Assembly: GCA_002347405.1 (NCBI GenBank)
Contig: DDXB01000046.1
Location: forward strand, 23,214-87,213
DNA: 64,000 nt
DNA from: Rhodocyclaceae bacterium UBA2271
GTDB lineage: Bacteria > Pseudomonadota > Gammaproteobacteria > Burkholderiales > Rhodocyclaceae
Direction: 5' to 3'
The notes beneath the pieces were generated by a model that was given only the letters and a program-made list of their open reading frames with translations, ran no database searches and was not told the origin of the DNA. Position numbers and translations under genes: made by a program. Positions within the stretch are counted from its first letter, which is position 1. Each line of letters opens with the position of its first letter. Positions 44,825 to 54,315 of the stretch are shown here, one piece after another.

Positions 44825-45592
44825 AACATTTTGGACAGTGCGACACTTCGGAAACCCGGAGCAGCCCCAAAATCTGCTACCTGCTTTATCACCGTTCTTT
44901 ACAGTACGCAGAACCATCGACGCACCGCACTTGGGGCATGACCTTGGCGCGTCCGGATCCATGCGGCGCCGAACGTTTGCCACATGCTCACGATTTGTCG
45001 CGAGCGATGGAGTCAGGCGGCCGGTGCTAATTGCTGAGTACACTGCTTCAACTTCAGAGGAAGAAAGAATAGGGTTGATCTTTGATTTGATGTAAGAAAT
45101 GTATCCGCCAGCGTAGGTGACATTTTGTGGCATTTTGGTTTTGAATTTGCTGCCACCCACGAAAACTATGACGGAGTGAAAGGCTTCTGAAGGAAGACAG
45201 GTCAAGGATTCAAGCGCCTTGATGTGTTTGAAATTCTGGCGAAGTGGATTTTGAAACTTGTTGGTGATTTTGAAGAGCTTCTGTGTCCACGTGGCCTGAT
45301 TATCTTCTCCGAATATCCAGCCGCTGTAGTTTTTAGTTTCAACAACGAATATGCCAAAGCGTGACACGAATATGTGATCGATTTGGGTCGTTCCGTCCGG
45401 TGTTTTAAGCGTTACGTTGTGTATTGCTCGGTATTCTTGTGGATCGAGCAGGAACTTTGCCGATAGCCTTACAAGCAACTCGCCAAAGAGACCTTTGAAC
45501 CAAGGAGTCTTCGCGATACCCGCAGCGATAATCAGGGGTAGCAGCCACCACAGTTGATCGAAGATAGGTTTCAGTATGGATGTAGCGTGCAT
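44819..45592 (-). CDS. NERD-domain nuclease-like protein with topoisomerase-type zinc ribbon
   Basis: A 257-residue protein. An N-terminal membrane segment (LWWLLPLIIAAGIA, about 14-27) comes first. A NERD domain follows (about 45-150, with QIDHIFVSRFGIFVVETKNYSGWIFG containing the D and ExK nuclease-type residues). A C-terminal C4 zinc ribbon (CPKCGASMVLRTVKNGDKAGSRFWGCSGFPKC) ends it. It is probably a membrane-tethered nucleic-acid enzyme, possibly in defence. It ends inside attC-like site 2 and is A/T-richer than the nif genes. Confidence 0.85.
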   Translation of the reverse strand: MHATSILKPIFDQLWWLLPLIIAAGIAKTPWFKGLFGELLVRLSAKFLLDPQEYRAIHNVTLKTPDGTTQIDHIFVSRFGIFVVETKNYSGWIFGEDNQATWTQKLFKITNKFQNPLRQNFKHIKALESLTCLPSEAFHSVIVFVGGSKFKTKMPQNVTYAGGYISYIKSKINPILSSSEVEAVYSAISTGRLTPSLATNREHVANVRRRMDPDAPRSCPKCGASMVLRTVKNGDKAGSRFWGCSGFPKCRTVQNVT

Positions 45593-45620
45593 GTGAAGTT
45601 GCCTAAAGTAGAGCTAGAAC

Positions 45621-45983
45621 TCATTGCTTCAAGGACTCCTTGATGAGTTCAACGCCAAGGGACTTAAGAAGATCAAAGGGCAGCGAGCCACCTTTGTCTT
45701 TTGCGTATTTGAGTAGCTTTTTCCAGACCTTTTCCGATCGCACGGAATCAAGAAACTCATGACCGGCCCAATTGAGGCCCAAGACGTGTGCTCGAATGAT
45801 GCGGCCTGATTTTGTTCTCTCAGGCTCAAAATCGATCAGTCCAGCTTGCGCTAGCAGAAGGACGTGATAGCGAATGACGTCTCGCTCATAGCCTTCGATA
45901 GAGAGGTCAAGTTCAGCCTTAAGGAATGTCCGCGCCTCAAGAAAGAACAGGATCTTTCGGATCAACTCCAGATCGCGTTTCAT
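45621..45983 (-). CDS. DUF2513-family protein
   Basis: A 120-residue winged-helix-like protein from the ATG reading MKRDLELIRKILFFLEARTF, the usual DUF2513 opening, with YHVLLLAQAGLI and LNWAGHEFLDSVR. Function unknown; members are frequent in mobile elements and integron cassettes. It precedes the NERD gene on the same strand without an attC site between, so the two may form one cassette. Confidence 0.75.
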   Translation of the reverse strand: MKRDLELIRKILFFLEARTFLKAELDLSIEGYERDVIRYHVLLLAQAGLIDFEPERTKSGRIIRAHVLGLNWAGHEFLDSVRSEKVWKKLLKYAKDKGGSLPFDLLKSLGVELIKESLKQ

Positions 45984-45995
45984 GTCGGCACCGAG

Positions 45996-46064
45996 TTCCA
46001 ACGTAGAGCTAACCGGCGCTGCGCGGCTTTATGCGCAGCGTCCGTGTTGAGCGCCGGGTTGGGC
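45996..46064 (-). other. attC-like recombination site 3
   Basis: The minus strand reads GCCCAAC (RYYYAAC), then CCGGCGCTCAACAC, a hairpin with arms GCTGCGC/GCGCAGC around ATAAAGCC, CGCCGGTTAGCTCTAC and GTTGGAA. The box layout and 69-bp length are those of an integron attC site. This is the best example in the array. Confidence 0.75.
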
Positions 46065-46338
46065 TGGTCTGTGGTTCTACAAGACGTCCGGTGACATATT
46101 TGTGGAGGACACTGGCCATTAACGTCTGATAAGGAATCGCTTCTTCTGCGGCCTTTGCTTGAATGTCGTCCAGGTCTCTGGAAGAGATACGAATGTTGAC
46201 CCGCTTGTCCTTAGCCAAAGATGCAGAAGCCATTGCCGCAAAACGTGCAATTTCACTTTTGTTTTTGGGAGCTGGCTGCCATTCGCCTCTTTCAAAAGAA
46301 GCCAGAATTTCTTCTTCAAGTTTGTCTTCTTTGTCCAT
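46009..46338 (-). CDS. BrnA/CopG-like antitoxin
   Basis: A 109-residue RHH-type antitoxin (KRVNIRISSRDLDDIQAKAAEEAIPYQTLMASVLHKYVTGRL near residues 50-90). It partners the toxin gene whose stop precedes its ATG by 1 bp. The last 18 or so residues are encoded within attC-like site 3. Confidence 0.8.
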   Translation of the reverse strand: MDKEDKLEEEILASFERGEWQPAPKNKSEIARFAAMASASLAKDKRVNIRISSRDLDDIQAKAAEEAIPYQTLMASVLHKYVTGRLVEPQTSPTRRSTRTLRIKPRSAG

Positions 46339-46339
46339 T

Positions 46340-46627
46340 TCAACGCGCCTCATCAAGATACATGCGAGTGGCTTTCCGACTCGGGATGATCGTTTTCAGG
46401 AAGACCTCTTGCTTTGTCTCCACAAACGGCACCAGGTAAGCATAGCCACGAATGCGAACCACAAACATGCGTTGGTTCGGATATTGAACTGTGTTCGGGT
46501 GGGCTAGCACAACAAGAAGGCCACCATTCGACATGGCCGATACGACCTCCTCAAAAGATACACCGCGCTCAGCTTTGAGGCGGATATTTTTCTCGGTGCT
46601 CCAGTTCACAGGTTTCATTCCCTGCAT
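46340..46627 (-). CDS. BrnT-like toxin
   Basis: A 95-residue toxin (NWSTEKNIRLKAERGVSFEEVVSAM; RMFVVRIRGYAYLVPFVE; TIIPSRKATRMYLDE) resembling the RelE-fold BrnT ribonucleases. It is followed by its antitoxin, the BrnTA order. A cassette core site GTTGGGC lies 32 bp upstream. An alternative start is the ATG three codons downstream. Confidence 0.75.
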   Translation of the reverse strand: MQGMKPVNWSTEKNIRLKAERGVSFEEVVSAMSNGGLLVVLAHPNTVQYPNQRMFVVRIRGYAYLVPFVETKQEVFLKTIIPSRKATRMYLDEAR

Positions 46628-46658
46628 GCTACACCTGTGTGCCTTACGGCATCAAGAT

Positions 46659-46665
46659 GCCCAAC
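46659..46665 (-). other. attC-type core site (GTTGGGC), outer cassette boundary
   Basis: The minus strand reads CGCCGGTCACCTCCACGTTG then GGC: the last part resembles the right end of attC-like site 3 (CGCCGGTTAGCTCTACGTTG). It marks the edge of the cassette region towards nifA. The flanking 46657-46800 also reads as a 47-codon plus-strand frame of unknown nature. Confidence 0.5.
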
Positions 46666-46831
46666 GTGGAGGTGACCGGCGCTGCGCTGCTTCACAAGCT
46701 CAGCGAAGCGGGCGACGTCTTCGGGAAGAAGAATCGGGTTGTGGACAAGTTCCTCGTGACACTCGTAGCAAAACACGACTGCCGCGGAAAGCTGCGTTGA
46801 TTATGCGCGTGTCTTGGCGGCACGCAATCGC

Positions 46832-48529
<1,698 letters not shown>

Positions 48530-48531
48530 GA

Positions 48532-50103
48532 TCAGTCTTCCGCGCGACGCGCGGGCAGCATGACGCACACGCGGCAGCCACCGGCGTGGCTGGCGCCGAT
48601 CTCGATGGTGCCGCCGTGGTCGCTGACCACCTGCTGCGCCATCGCCAGGCCGGTGCCCGCGTGATGGCCACCGCCGTTGCGGCTGCTGAAGAAGGGCTCG
48701 AAGACCTTGAGGCGCAGGTCCGGCGGAATGCCGGGGCCGCTGTCCTCGACGACGATCTCGACACTGCCGGGCAGGCTGCGCGTCGTGATTGTCAGCTCGC
48801 GCATGCGCCAGCCCTTGGCGTTCAGCGCCTCGATCGCGTTGTCGATGAGCGCCTTGAACAATGCCCGCAGGCGAACCGGATAGGCCTGCACGGCGGGCAG
48901 CACGGCCTGCGGCCGCCAGTTGACCGTGATACCGGCGGCGAGCAGCCGGCCGGTGACGAGGTCGAGCACGTCGCGCAGCAGTTCGTTGATGTTCGCGGTG
49001 GTGGCGGTTTCGGCGCTGCGTTCGGGGATCGCGCGCTGCAGCGTATCCAACGCCGCCTGACCGGCCTGGAGCGCGGCGGCCAGCGCCTCGGTCGTCGGAT
49101 CGTGGCGGCCGCGCCGTTCCTGGATGGCCACCACCGAAGCGAGCAGGTTGAGCGGGCCTTCCATCTGGAACAGCGCCGCCGAGAGGCTTTCGCGCAGGCC
49201 GCTGATGCGGTTTTCCTCGGCCATGGTCGCCTGCAGCGCGGCCATGCGCACCTTTTCCTGCTGGGCGCGCTGCTGGGTGATCTCCTTGGCGATCAGCAGC
49301 AGGTAGATGCTGTCGCGCTGGCCGAAGAAGGCGTCGGCGTTCTCGCCAATGCTTTTTACCCAGGTGCCGGTGCAGGAGAACCAGCGCGGCGGCTTGCCGC
49401 CATGGCTGTCGATACGAATTTCGCGGTCGGCGAAGGCCTGCATGCCGTCCTGCGCCGGGCCGAGGCCGTGGCCCATGTCCGCGCGCACGGCGTCGAGGAT
49501 CACGCTGGCCGGCTCGGTCATGCCGAGGTCGCCCATCAGCTTCTTGTACTCGTGGTTGTCGAGCACCACGCAGTCCTTCTTGTAATCCTGATTGTCGAGC
49601 AGCGCGATGGCCACCGGCGCCGAATCGACCACCGACTCGATCAGCGCCTTCTGGTTGCTGACCCGGCATTCGAGCCGATGCAGCGCGGTGATGTCGCGGT
49701 GGATGCCGAGAAAATTGCCGACCTTGCCCCCGGCGTCGAGTACCGGCGTGATGAGCAGGTCGGCAAGGTATTCGCTGCCGTCCTTGCGGCGGTTGACCAG
49801 GCGGCCGCTCCACGGCTCGCCGGCGCCGATGGTCTGCCAAAGCGCGGCATACACGCCCGACGGGGTCGCCCTGGCGGACAGCAGCGACTGGTTCTGGCCG
49901 ACCGCTTCGGCGGCGGCGAAGCCGGTGACGCGCTCGAAGGCCGGATTGACGTAGAGGATGTTCGCCCGCGTGTCGGTGATCGAGATGGCGATGTCGGCCT
50001 GCGCCACCGCCTCGCTGAAGACGCGCGGCAGGATGTCAACACTCGCCGCCGCGCCGGCGGACAGGTCCGGCGCGGCGGGTAGCGACTTTTTGCGTTGGCT
50101 CAT
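48532..50103 (-). CDS. nifL: NifA anti-activator NifL
   Basis: Redox and nitrogen sensor that inhibits NifA, 523 residues. PAS1, expected to bind FAD, is about 25-140 (ITDTRANILYVNPAFERVTGF; NRRKDGSEYLADLLITPV). PAS2 is about 145-270. A helical H-like region follows (AEENRISGLRESLSAALFQMEGPLNLL), and a GHKL ATPase-like domain is about 400-520 with LFKALIDNAIEALN and VEDSGPGIPPD. The start MSQRKK was preferred; upstream in-frame codons cross a family-1 repeat. It is transcribed divergently from rnf. Confidence 0.94.
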   Translation of the reverse strand: MSQRKKSLPAAPDLSAGAAASVDILPRVFSEAVAQADIAISITDTRANILYVNPAFERVTGFAAAEAVGQNQSLLSARATPSGVYAALWQTIGAGEPWSGRLVNRRKDGSEYLADLLITPVLDAGGKVGNFLGIHRDITALHRLECRVSNQKALIESVVDSAPVAIALLDNQDYKKDCVVLDNHEYKKLMGDLGMTEPASVILDAVRADMGHGLGPAQDGMQAFADREIRIDSHGGKPPRWFSCTGTWVKSIGENADAFFGQRDSIYLLLIAKEITQQRAQQEKVRMAALQATMAEENRISGLRESLSAALFQMEGPLNLLASVVAIQERRGRHDPTTEALAAALQAGQAALDTLQRAIPERSAETATTANINELLRDVLDLVTGRLLAAGITVNWRPQAVLPAVQAYPVRLRALFKALIDNAIEALNAKGWRMRELTITTRSLPGSVEIVVEDSGPGIPPDLRLKVFEPFFSSRNGGGHHAGTGLAMAQQVVSDHGGTIEIGASHAGGCRVCVMLPARRAED

Positions 50104-50153
50104 GGCGGGATTCCGGAAATGGTTTCCTTCTTTATCTGCACGATCCGTGCCAC

Positions 50154-50177
50154 GAAAGTCGGCGCTGGCAGGACGGC
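50154..50177. repeat. Dispersed repeat, family 1, nifL-rnfA intergenic
   Basis: GAAAGTCGGCGCTGGCAGGA followed by CGGC. Confidence 0.88.
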
Positions 50178-50224
50178 GCGCCAAACGCCTGAAGGCCCAC
50201 TGTTTGTAGGGTTTCCGACCGGCC

Positions 50225-50240
50225 TGTCGCAAGTGCGACA
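50225..50240. promoter_or_regulatory. NifA upstream activator site (rnf)
   Basis: TGTCGCAAGTGCGACA, an exact and fully palindromic TGT-N10-ACA site 90 bp from the rnfA -24 element. A near-match (TGTAGGGTTTCCGACC) is just upstream. Confidence 0.88.
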
Positions 50241-50329
50241 TCGGGAGCCCAACCACGGCCAGTGGAATAAAGCCCGCTTCGGTGCCGACTTGCGGGTTCT
50301 CTGCACCAATCTGGCGCAGGAAAAGCGGA

Positions 50330-50345
50330 TGGCACGGAACCTGCC
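50330..50345 (+). promoter_or_regulatory. Sigma-54 promoter of the rnf operon
   Basis: TGGCACGGAACCTGCC: exact -24 box, -12 box CTGC against TTGC, 24 bp before the rnfA ATG. Confidence 0.8.
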
Positions 50346-50368
50346 TTAAGCCATCCGGAGGCCCGACA

Positions 50369-50950
50369 ATGAGCGAATTCCTGATCCTGCTGGTGACCAC
50401 CGCACTGGTCAATAACGTGGTGCTGATCAAGTTTCTTGGTCTGTGCCCGTTCATGGGCGTGTCGAAGAGTGTCGACAGCGCGCTCGGCATGGGCATGGCC
50501 ACCACCTTCGTGATCACGCTGGCCTCGGCCGCCACCTGGATGCTCGAACACTGGCTGCTGACACCGCTCGAACTTGGCTACCTGCGCATCCTCACCTTCA
50601 TCCTCGTCATCGCCGCGACGGTGCAGTTCGTCGAACTGGTGGTCAAGAAGACCAGTCCCGACCTCTATCAGGCCCTGGGCATCTACCTGCCGCTGATCAC
50701 CACCAACTGCGCGGTGATCGGCGTCGCGCTGCTCAACGTGCAGGAGAAGAGCAGCTTCGTGCACAGCCTGGTGGCGGGCTTTGGTTCGGCGCTTGGTTTT
50801 ACCTTGGTTCTGCTGATCTTCGCCGGCATGCGCGAGCGGCTCGCCTTGGCGCGCGTGCCCGCGGCCTTCGCCGGCGCGCCGATCGGCTTCGTCCTCGCCG
50901 GCCTGCTGGCGCTGGCCTTCATGGGTTTTTCGGGACTGAATTTCAAATGA
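50369..50950 (+). CDS. rnfA: Rnf electron-transport complex subunit RnfA
   Basis: Integral membrane subunit, 193 residues with about six hydrophobic segments and the family opening MSEFLILLVTTALVNNVVLIKFLGLCPFMG, whose cysteine is conserved. The Rnf complex uses an ion gradient to drive electrons from NADH to ferredoxin, supplying reductant for nitrogenase. A CCGGAGG ribosome binding site precedes the ATG. It is the first gene of rnfABCDGEH, under a NifA/sigma-54 promoter. Confidence 0.96.
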   Translation: MSEFLILLVTTALVNNVVLIKFLGLCPFMGVSKSVDSALGMGMATTFVITLASAATWMLEHWLLTPLELGYLRILTFILVIAATVQFVELVVKKTSPDLYQALGIYLPLITTNCAVIGVALLNVQEKSSFVHSLVAGFGSALGFTLVLLIFAGMRERLALARVPAAFAGAPIGFVLAGLLALAFMGFSGLNFK

Positions 50951-51125
50951 ACAGACGCCCGCCATCCCCCGGCCCCTTCCTCGCGGAAGGGGAAACTTTC
51001 GGCTCGCTGCGCTCGATTGTTACGGGGCGCTCCGTTCGACCGATCGCGACAAAGCTCGCTTCGCGAGCGTGCCGCTTCGCCTTGGGGCGGCCCGGCGACG
51101 AGGCTACCTCGGTATCGACTTTGCC
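50951..51125. repeat. Spacer between rnfA and rnfB with repeat-like sequence
   Basis: GCTCGCTTCGCGAGC hairpin, TTCGCCTTGGGGCGGCCCGG and CCTTCCTCGCGGAAGG hairpin. It resembles family-2 pieces (GCGAGCG, CTTGGGGCGGCC) but not as a complete copy. It separates genes that usually abut. Confidence 0.5.
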
Positions 51126-51665
51126 ATGATTGCCGCCATCCTCTCCCTCACCGTTCTCGGTCTCGTCCTCGGCTTCGGACTCGGTTTCGCGGCGAAGAAG
51201 TTCGCGGTCGAGACCGACGCGCACGTGGCCGAAATCGAAGCGCTGATGCCCGGCACCAACTGCGGCCAGTGCGGCTACCCCGGCTGCCCCGGCGCGGCGG
51301 CGGCCATCGCCGCGGGGGAAGCCACCGTCACCGTCTGTCCGCCCGGCGGCAAGGCGCTCGCGGCGGCGCTCGCGGCCAAGCTGGGCGTCGCCGCCGATCT
51401 TTCGGGCGTGAGCGATGCAGGACCGAAGATCGCGACGATCGCCGAGGAAATCTGCATCGGCTGCTGCCGCTGCATCAAGGAATGCCCGACCGACGCGATC
51501 CTCGGCGCCGCCAAACAGATCCACGCGGTGATGCGCGAGGCCTGCACCGGCTGCGGCAACTGCGTCGACCGCTGCCCGACCGAGGCGGTGAAGATGGCGC
51601 CGGTACCCGTCACGCTGCAACACTGGGTGTGGCCGAAACCGCAGGCGGAAACCGCATGGGCCTGA
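51126..51665 (+). CDS. rnfB: Rnf complex Fe-S subunit RnfB
   Basis: A 179-residue ferredoxin-like subunit with an N-terminal membrane anchor (MIAAILSLTVLGLVLGFGLGF). A [4Fe-4S] Fes domain follows (CGQCGYPGCPGAAAAI, about 47-62, and CPPGG), then two [4Fe-4S] motifs (CIGCCRCIKECPT and CTGCGNCVDRCPT). The start was set at the ATG before the membrane anchor. Confidence 0.95.
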   Translation: MIAAILSLTVLGLVLGFGLGFAAKKFAVETDAHVAEIEALMPGTNCGQCGYPGCPGAAAAIAAGEATVTVCPPGGKALAAALAAKLGVAADLSGVSDAGPKIATIAEEICIGCCRCIKECPTDAILGAAKQIHAVMREACTGCGNCVDRCPTEAVKMAPVPVTLQHWVWPKPQAETAWA

Positions 51666-53218
51666 TCGAAAAAGTCTTCTCCCTGCTGGAATCCAGGCAT
51701 TGGGGCGTTCATCCGGCCGACCGCAAGCGGCCGGCGGCCGATTGCCCGGTGCGCGGGCTGCCGCTCCCGGAAAGACTTTATGTGCCCTTGCAGCAGCACA
51801 TCGGCGCGGCGGCGCGGCCCATCGTGCTGGTCGGCCAGACCGTGCTCAAGGGCCAGTTGCTCGCCGAGGCACAGGGCGCCACCTCGGCCGCCGTGCATGC
51901 ATCGACTTCCGGCAGCGTCACCGCGATCGGCGACATCGGCGCACCGCACCCGTCCGGGCTGTCCTTTCCCGCCGTCACCATCGCGGCGGATGGCGCGGAT
52001 CGCTGGGCAGACACCGGCGTTAGCGTCGATCCCTTCAGCCTGCCGCCGCAAGAGATCGCCAAACGCGTCGCCGCCGCCGGCGTGGTCGGACTCGGTGGCG
52101 CGACCTTTCCCTCGGCGTTGAAGCTGGGGCTCGGTCTCAGGTCGAAGATCCACACGCTGATCCTCAACGGCGGCGAGTGCGAGCCCTATCTGTCCTGCGA
52201 CGACCGGCTGATGCGCGACGCACCGGATGAAATCGTCGACGGCATCCGCATCATGCTCCACGCCACCGGCGCGCAACGCGCACTGGTCGGCATCGAGGAC
52301 AACAAGCCCGAGGCCATCGCCGCGCTGACCGCTGCCGCGCGCGACTTTCCCGCCGTCCTGATACGCAGCGTGCCGGCGCGCTATCCGATGGGTTCCGAGA
52401 AGCATCTGCTCTCCGAGCTGACCGGCCAGGAAGTGCCGGCCGACGGCCGCACCACCGATCTCGGCGCGCTGGTGCACAACGTCGGCACGGCCTGGGCGGT
52501 GCATGAAGCCCTGCGCCAGGGCCGGCCGCTGGTCGAGCGCCTGGTCACGCTCAACGGCGGCGCGATCGACATGCCCGGCAACATCCGCGTGCCGGTCGGT
52601 GCGCTGGTCGAAGACGTGCTCGCCTTTGTCGGCCTGAAGACGGAACCCGCACGCCTCGTCATGGGCGGGCCGATGATGGGCAACCGGCTGCCGCATGCGC
52701 GCGTGCCCGTGGTCAAGGGCACCAGCGGCATCCTCGCCTTGACGGCCAATGAAGCCACTACCCTCGATCCGGGGCCGTGCATCCGCTGCTCGAGCTGCGT
52801 GCGCGCCTGTCCGGTCGGCCTCTTGCCGCTCGAAATGTCGGCGCGCATCGGCATCGACGACCTGAACGGCGCGGTGGCGTTCGGCCTCAAGGACTGCATC
52901 GCTTGCGGCTGTTGCTCGTTCGTTTGTCCGTCGCGCATCCCGCTGGTGCACTACTTCAACCACGCCAAGGGCGAACTGGCCGCGCAGGGGCGCGCGCAAT
53001 TGCGCAACGAATCCGCCAAGCGCCTCGCCGCCGCGCGCACCGAACGCCTCGCCCGCGAAGCGCAGGAAAAGGCCGCCGCCGCCGCGCGCCGCAAGGCGGA
53101 ACGCGCCGCGCAAAAAGCCGCCGCCGCAAAGGAAGCAGCCGGGACGACGGCTGCCGGAGCCGCTGCCGCTGCCGAGGCGGAGGCCGCCCAGGCGATTTCC
53201 GCAGAGGCCACGCCATGA
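51656..53218 (+). CDS. rnfC: Rnf complex NADH-oxidising subunit RnfC
   Basis: A 520-residue peripheral subunit binding FMN/NADH, with GVVGLGGATFPSALKL and LILNGGECEPYLSCDDRLMRD as family motifs, and two [4Fe-4S] sites (CIRCSSCVRACPVG near residue 375 and CIACGCCSFVCPS near 415). The final 90 residues are an Ala/Lys/Glu-rich coiled-coil-like tail, typical of proteobacterial RnfC. It starts within the end of rnfB (overlap 10 bp). Confidence 0.95.
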   Translation: MGLIEKVFSLLESRHWGVHPADRKRPAADCPVRGLPLPERLYVPLQQHIGAAARPIVLVGQTVLKGQLLAEAQGATSAAVHASTSGSVTAIGDIGAPHPSGLSFPAVTIAADGADRWADTGVSVDPFSLPPQEIAKRVAAAGVVGLGGATFPSALKLGLGLRSKIHTLILNGGECEPYLSCDDRLMRDAPDEIVDGIRIMLHATGAQRALVGIEDNKPEAIAALTAAARDFPAVLIRSVPARYPMGSEKHLLSELTGQEVPADGRTTDLGALVHNVGTAWAVHEALRQGRPLVERLVTLNGGAIDMPGNIRVPVGALVEDVLAFVGLKTEPARLVMGGPMMGNRLPHARVPVVKGTSGILALTANEATTLDPGPCIRCSSCVRACPVGLLPLEMSARIGIDDLNGAVAFGLKDCIACGCCSFVCPSRIPLVHYFNHAKGELAAQGRAQLRNESAKRLAAARTERLAREAQEKAAAAARRKAERAAQKAAAAKEAAGTTAAGAAAAAEAEAAQAISAEATP

Positions 53219-54315
53219 GCATCGAAACACCGCCCTTCGCCGCCACGCCACATTCACCCGTGGCCTCGCCGCATGCGCATGCCGGCGCCAGCGTGACGCG
53301 CGTGATGGCGAAGGTGATGCTCGCGCTGCTGCCCGTAACGCTCTACGGCTTCTGGCTCTACGGCTGGCCGGCCTTCCATCTCTTCATGTTCACGATCACG
53401 TTCGCGCTGTTCGGCGAGGCTTTCGCGCTGCGCCTGATGCGCCGCCCCGCCGTGCCGGTGCTGCAGGACGGCTCGGCCCTGCTCACCGGCTGGCTGCTCG
53501 CGTTGTCCTTGCCGCCCTGGGCGCCGTGGTGGATCGGCGCGGTCGGCGGGCTGTTCGCCACGCTGGTCGCCAAGCAGCTGTTCGGCGGCCTCGGTCACAA
53601 CCTCTTCAATCCGGCGATGATCGCGCGCGTCGCCTTGCTGATCTCCTTCCCCATCCCGATGACGCTGTGGGTCGCGCCGCTGCCGATGGGATCCGTCGGC
53701 GCGCCGGGCTTCGTCGCCGGCCTGCAGATCACGCTGGCGGGCATCCCGCAGCTCGACGCCGTCACGAGCGCCACGCTGCTCGGCCACGCCAAGACCGAGC
53801 TGGCGCGCGGCATCGACCTGCTGCACGCGGCGGCCAACGCGCCGGTCCTTTCCTACATCGGCGACCGCGCCGGCAGCCTCGGCGAAACCGCCGCGCTGCT
53901 GATCGCCGGCGGCGGCATCGCGCTGATCTTCATGGGCGTCATCTCCTGGCACATTCCGTTCGCCATGCTGGCGGGCATCGCGTTGCCGGCATTCATCGGC
54001 CATGCCATCGAGCCCGCGCGTTACCTCGACGTGGCCACGCATCTGCTCTCCGGCGCGGTGCTGCTCGGCGCCTTCTTCATCGCCACCGACTACGTCACCT
54101 CGCCGAACACGCGCCTCGGCCAGTTGCTCTTCGGCCTCGGCTGCGGCCTGCTCACCTGGATCATCCGTACCTGGGGCGGCTATCCCGAGGGCGTGGCCTT
54201 CGCGGTGCTGCTGATGAACGCGCTGACGCCGGCCATCGACCGGCTCGTCAAGCCGCGCATCTATGGCCGCGACCGCAAGGGCAAGCCGCGGGAGCCCACG
54301 GCGGTGAAGACATGA
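53215..54315 (+). CDS. rnfD: Rnf complex membrane subunit RnfD
   Basis: A 366-residue membrane protein with 8-10 hydrophobic segments and a covalent FMN attachment site of the T-S-A-T type (DAVTSATLLG, near residue 182). The ATG overlaps the rnfC stop (ATGA). The C-terminus IDRLVKPRIYGRDRKGKPREP is canonical. Confidence 0.94.
   Translation: MSIETPPFAATPHSPVASPHAHAGASVTRVMAKVMLALLPVTLYGFWLYGWPAFHLFMFTITFALFGEAFALRLMRRPAVPVLQDGSALLTGWLLALSLPPWAPWWIGAVGGLFATLVAKQLFGGLGHNLFNPAMIARVALLISFPIPMTLWVAPLPMGSVGAPGFVAGLQITLAGIPQLDAVTSATLLGHAKTELARGIDLLHAAANAPVLSYIGDRAGSLGETAALLIAGGGIALIFMGVISWHIPFAMLAGIALPAFIGHAIEPARYLDVATHLLSGAVLLGAFFIATDYVTSPNTRLGQLLFGLGCGLLTWIIRTWGGYPEGVAFAVLLMNALTPAIDRLVKPRIYGRDRKGKPREPTAVKT

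Noticed and set aside
46657..46800. 47-codon plus-strand gene at the cassette boundary
   Set aside because: The frame is open with plausible residues but is short, has no ribosome binding site or recognisable family, and overlaps a cassette core site.
48586..50082. 498-codon plus-strand frame opposite nifL
   Set aside because: Antisense shadow of nifL, which has clear PAS and GHKL motifs.
51017..53218. 733-codon frame as a long RnfC
   Set aside because: The first 213 codons are an out-of-frame reading of rnfB; the RnfC family start is at 51656.
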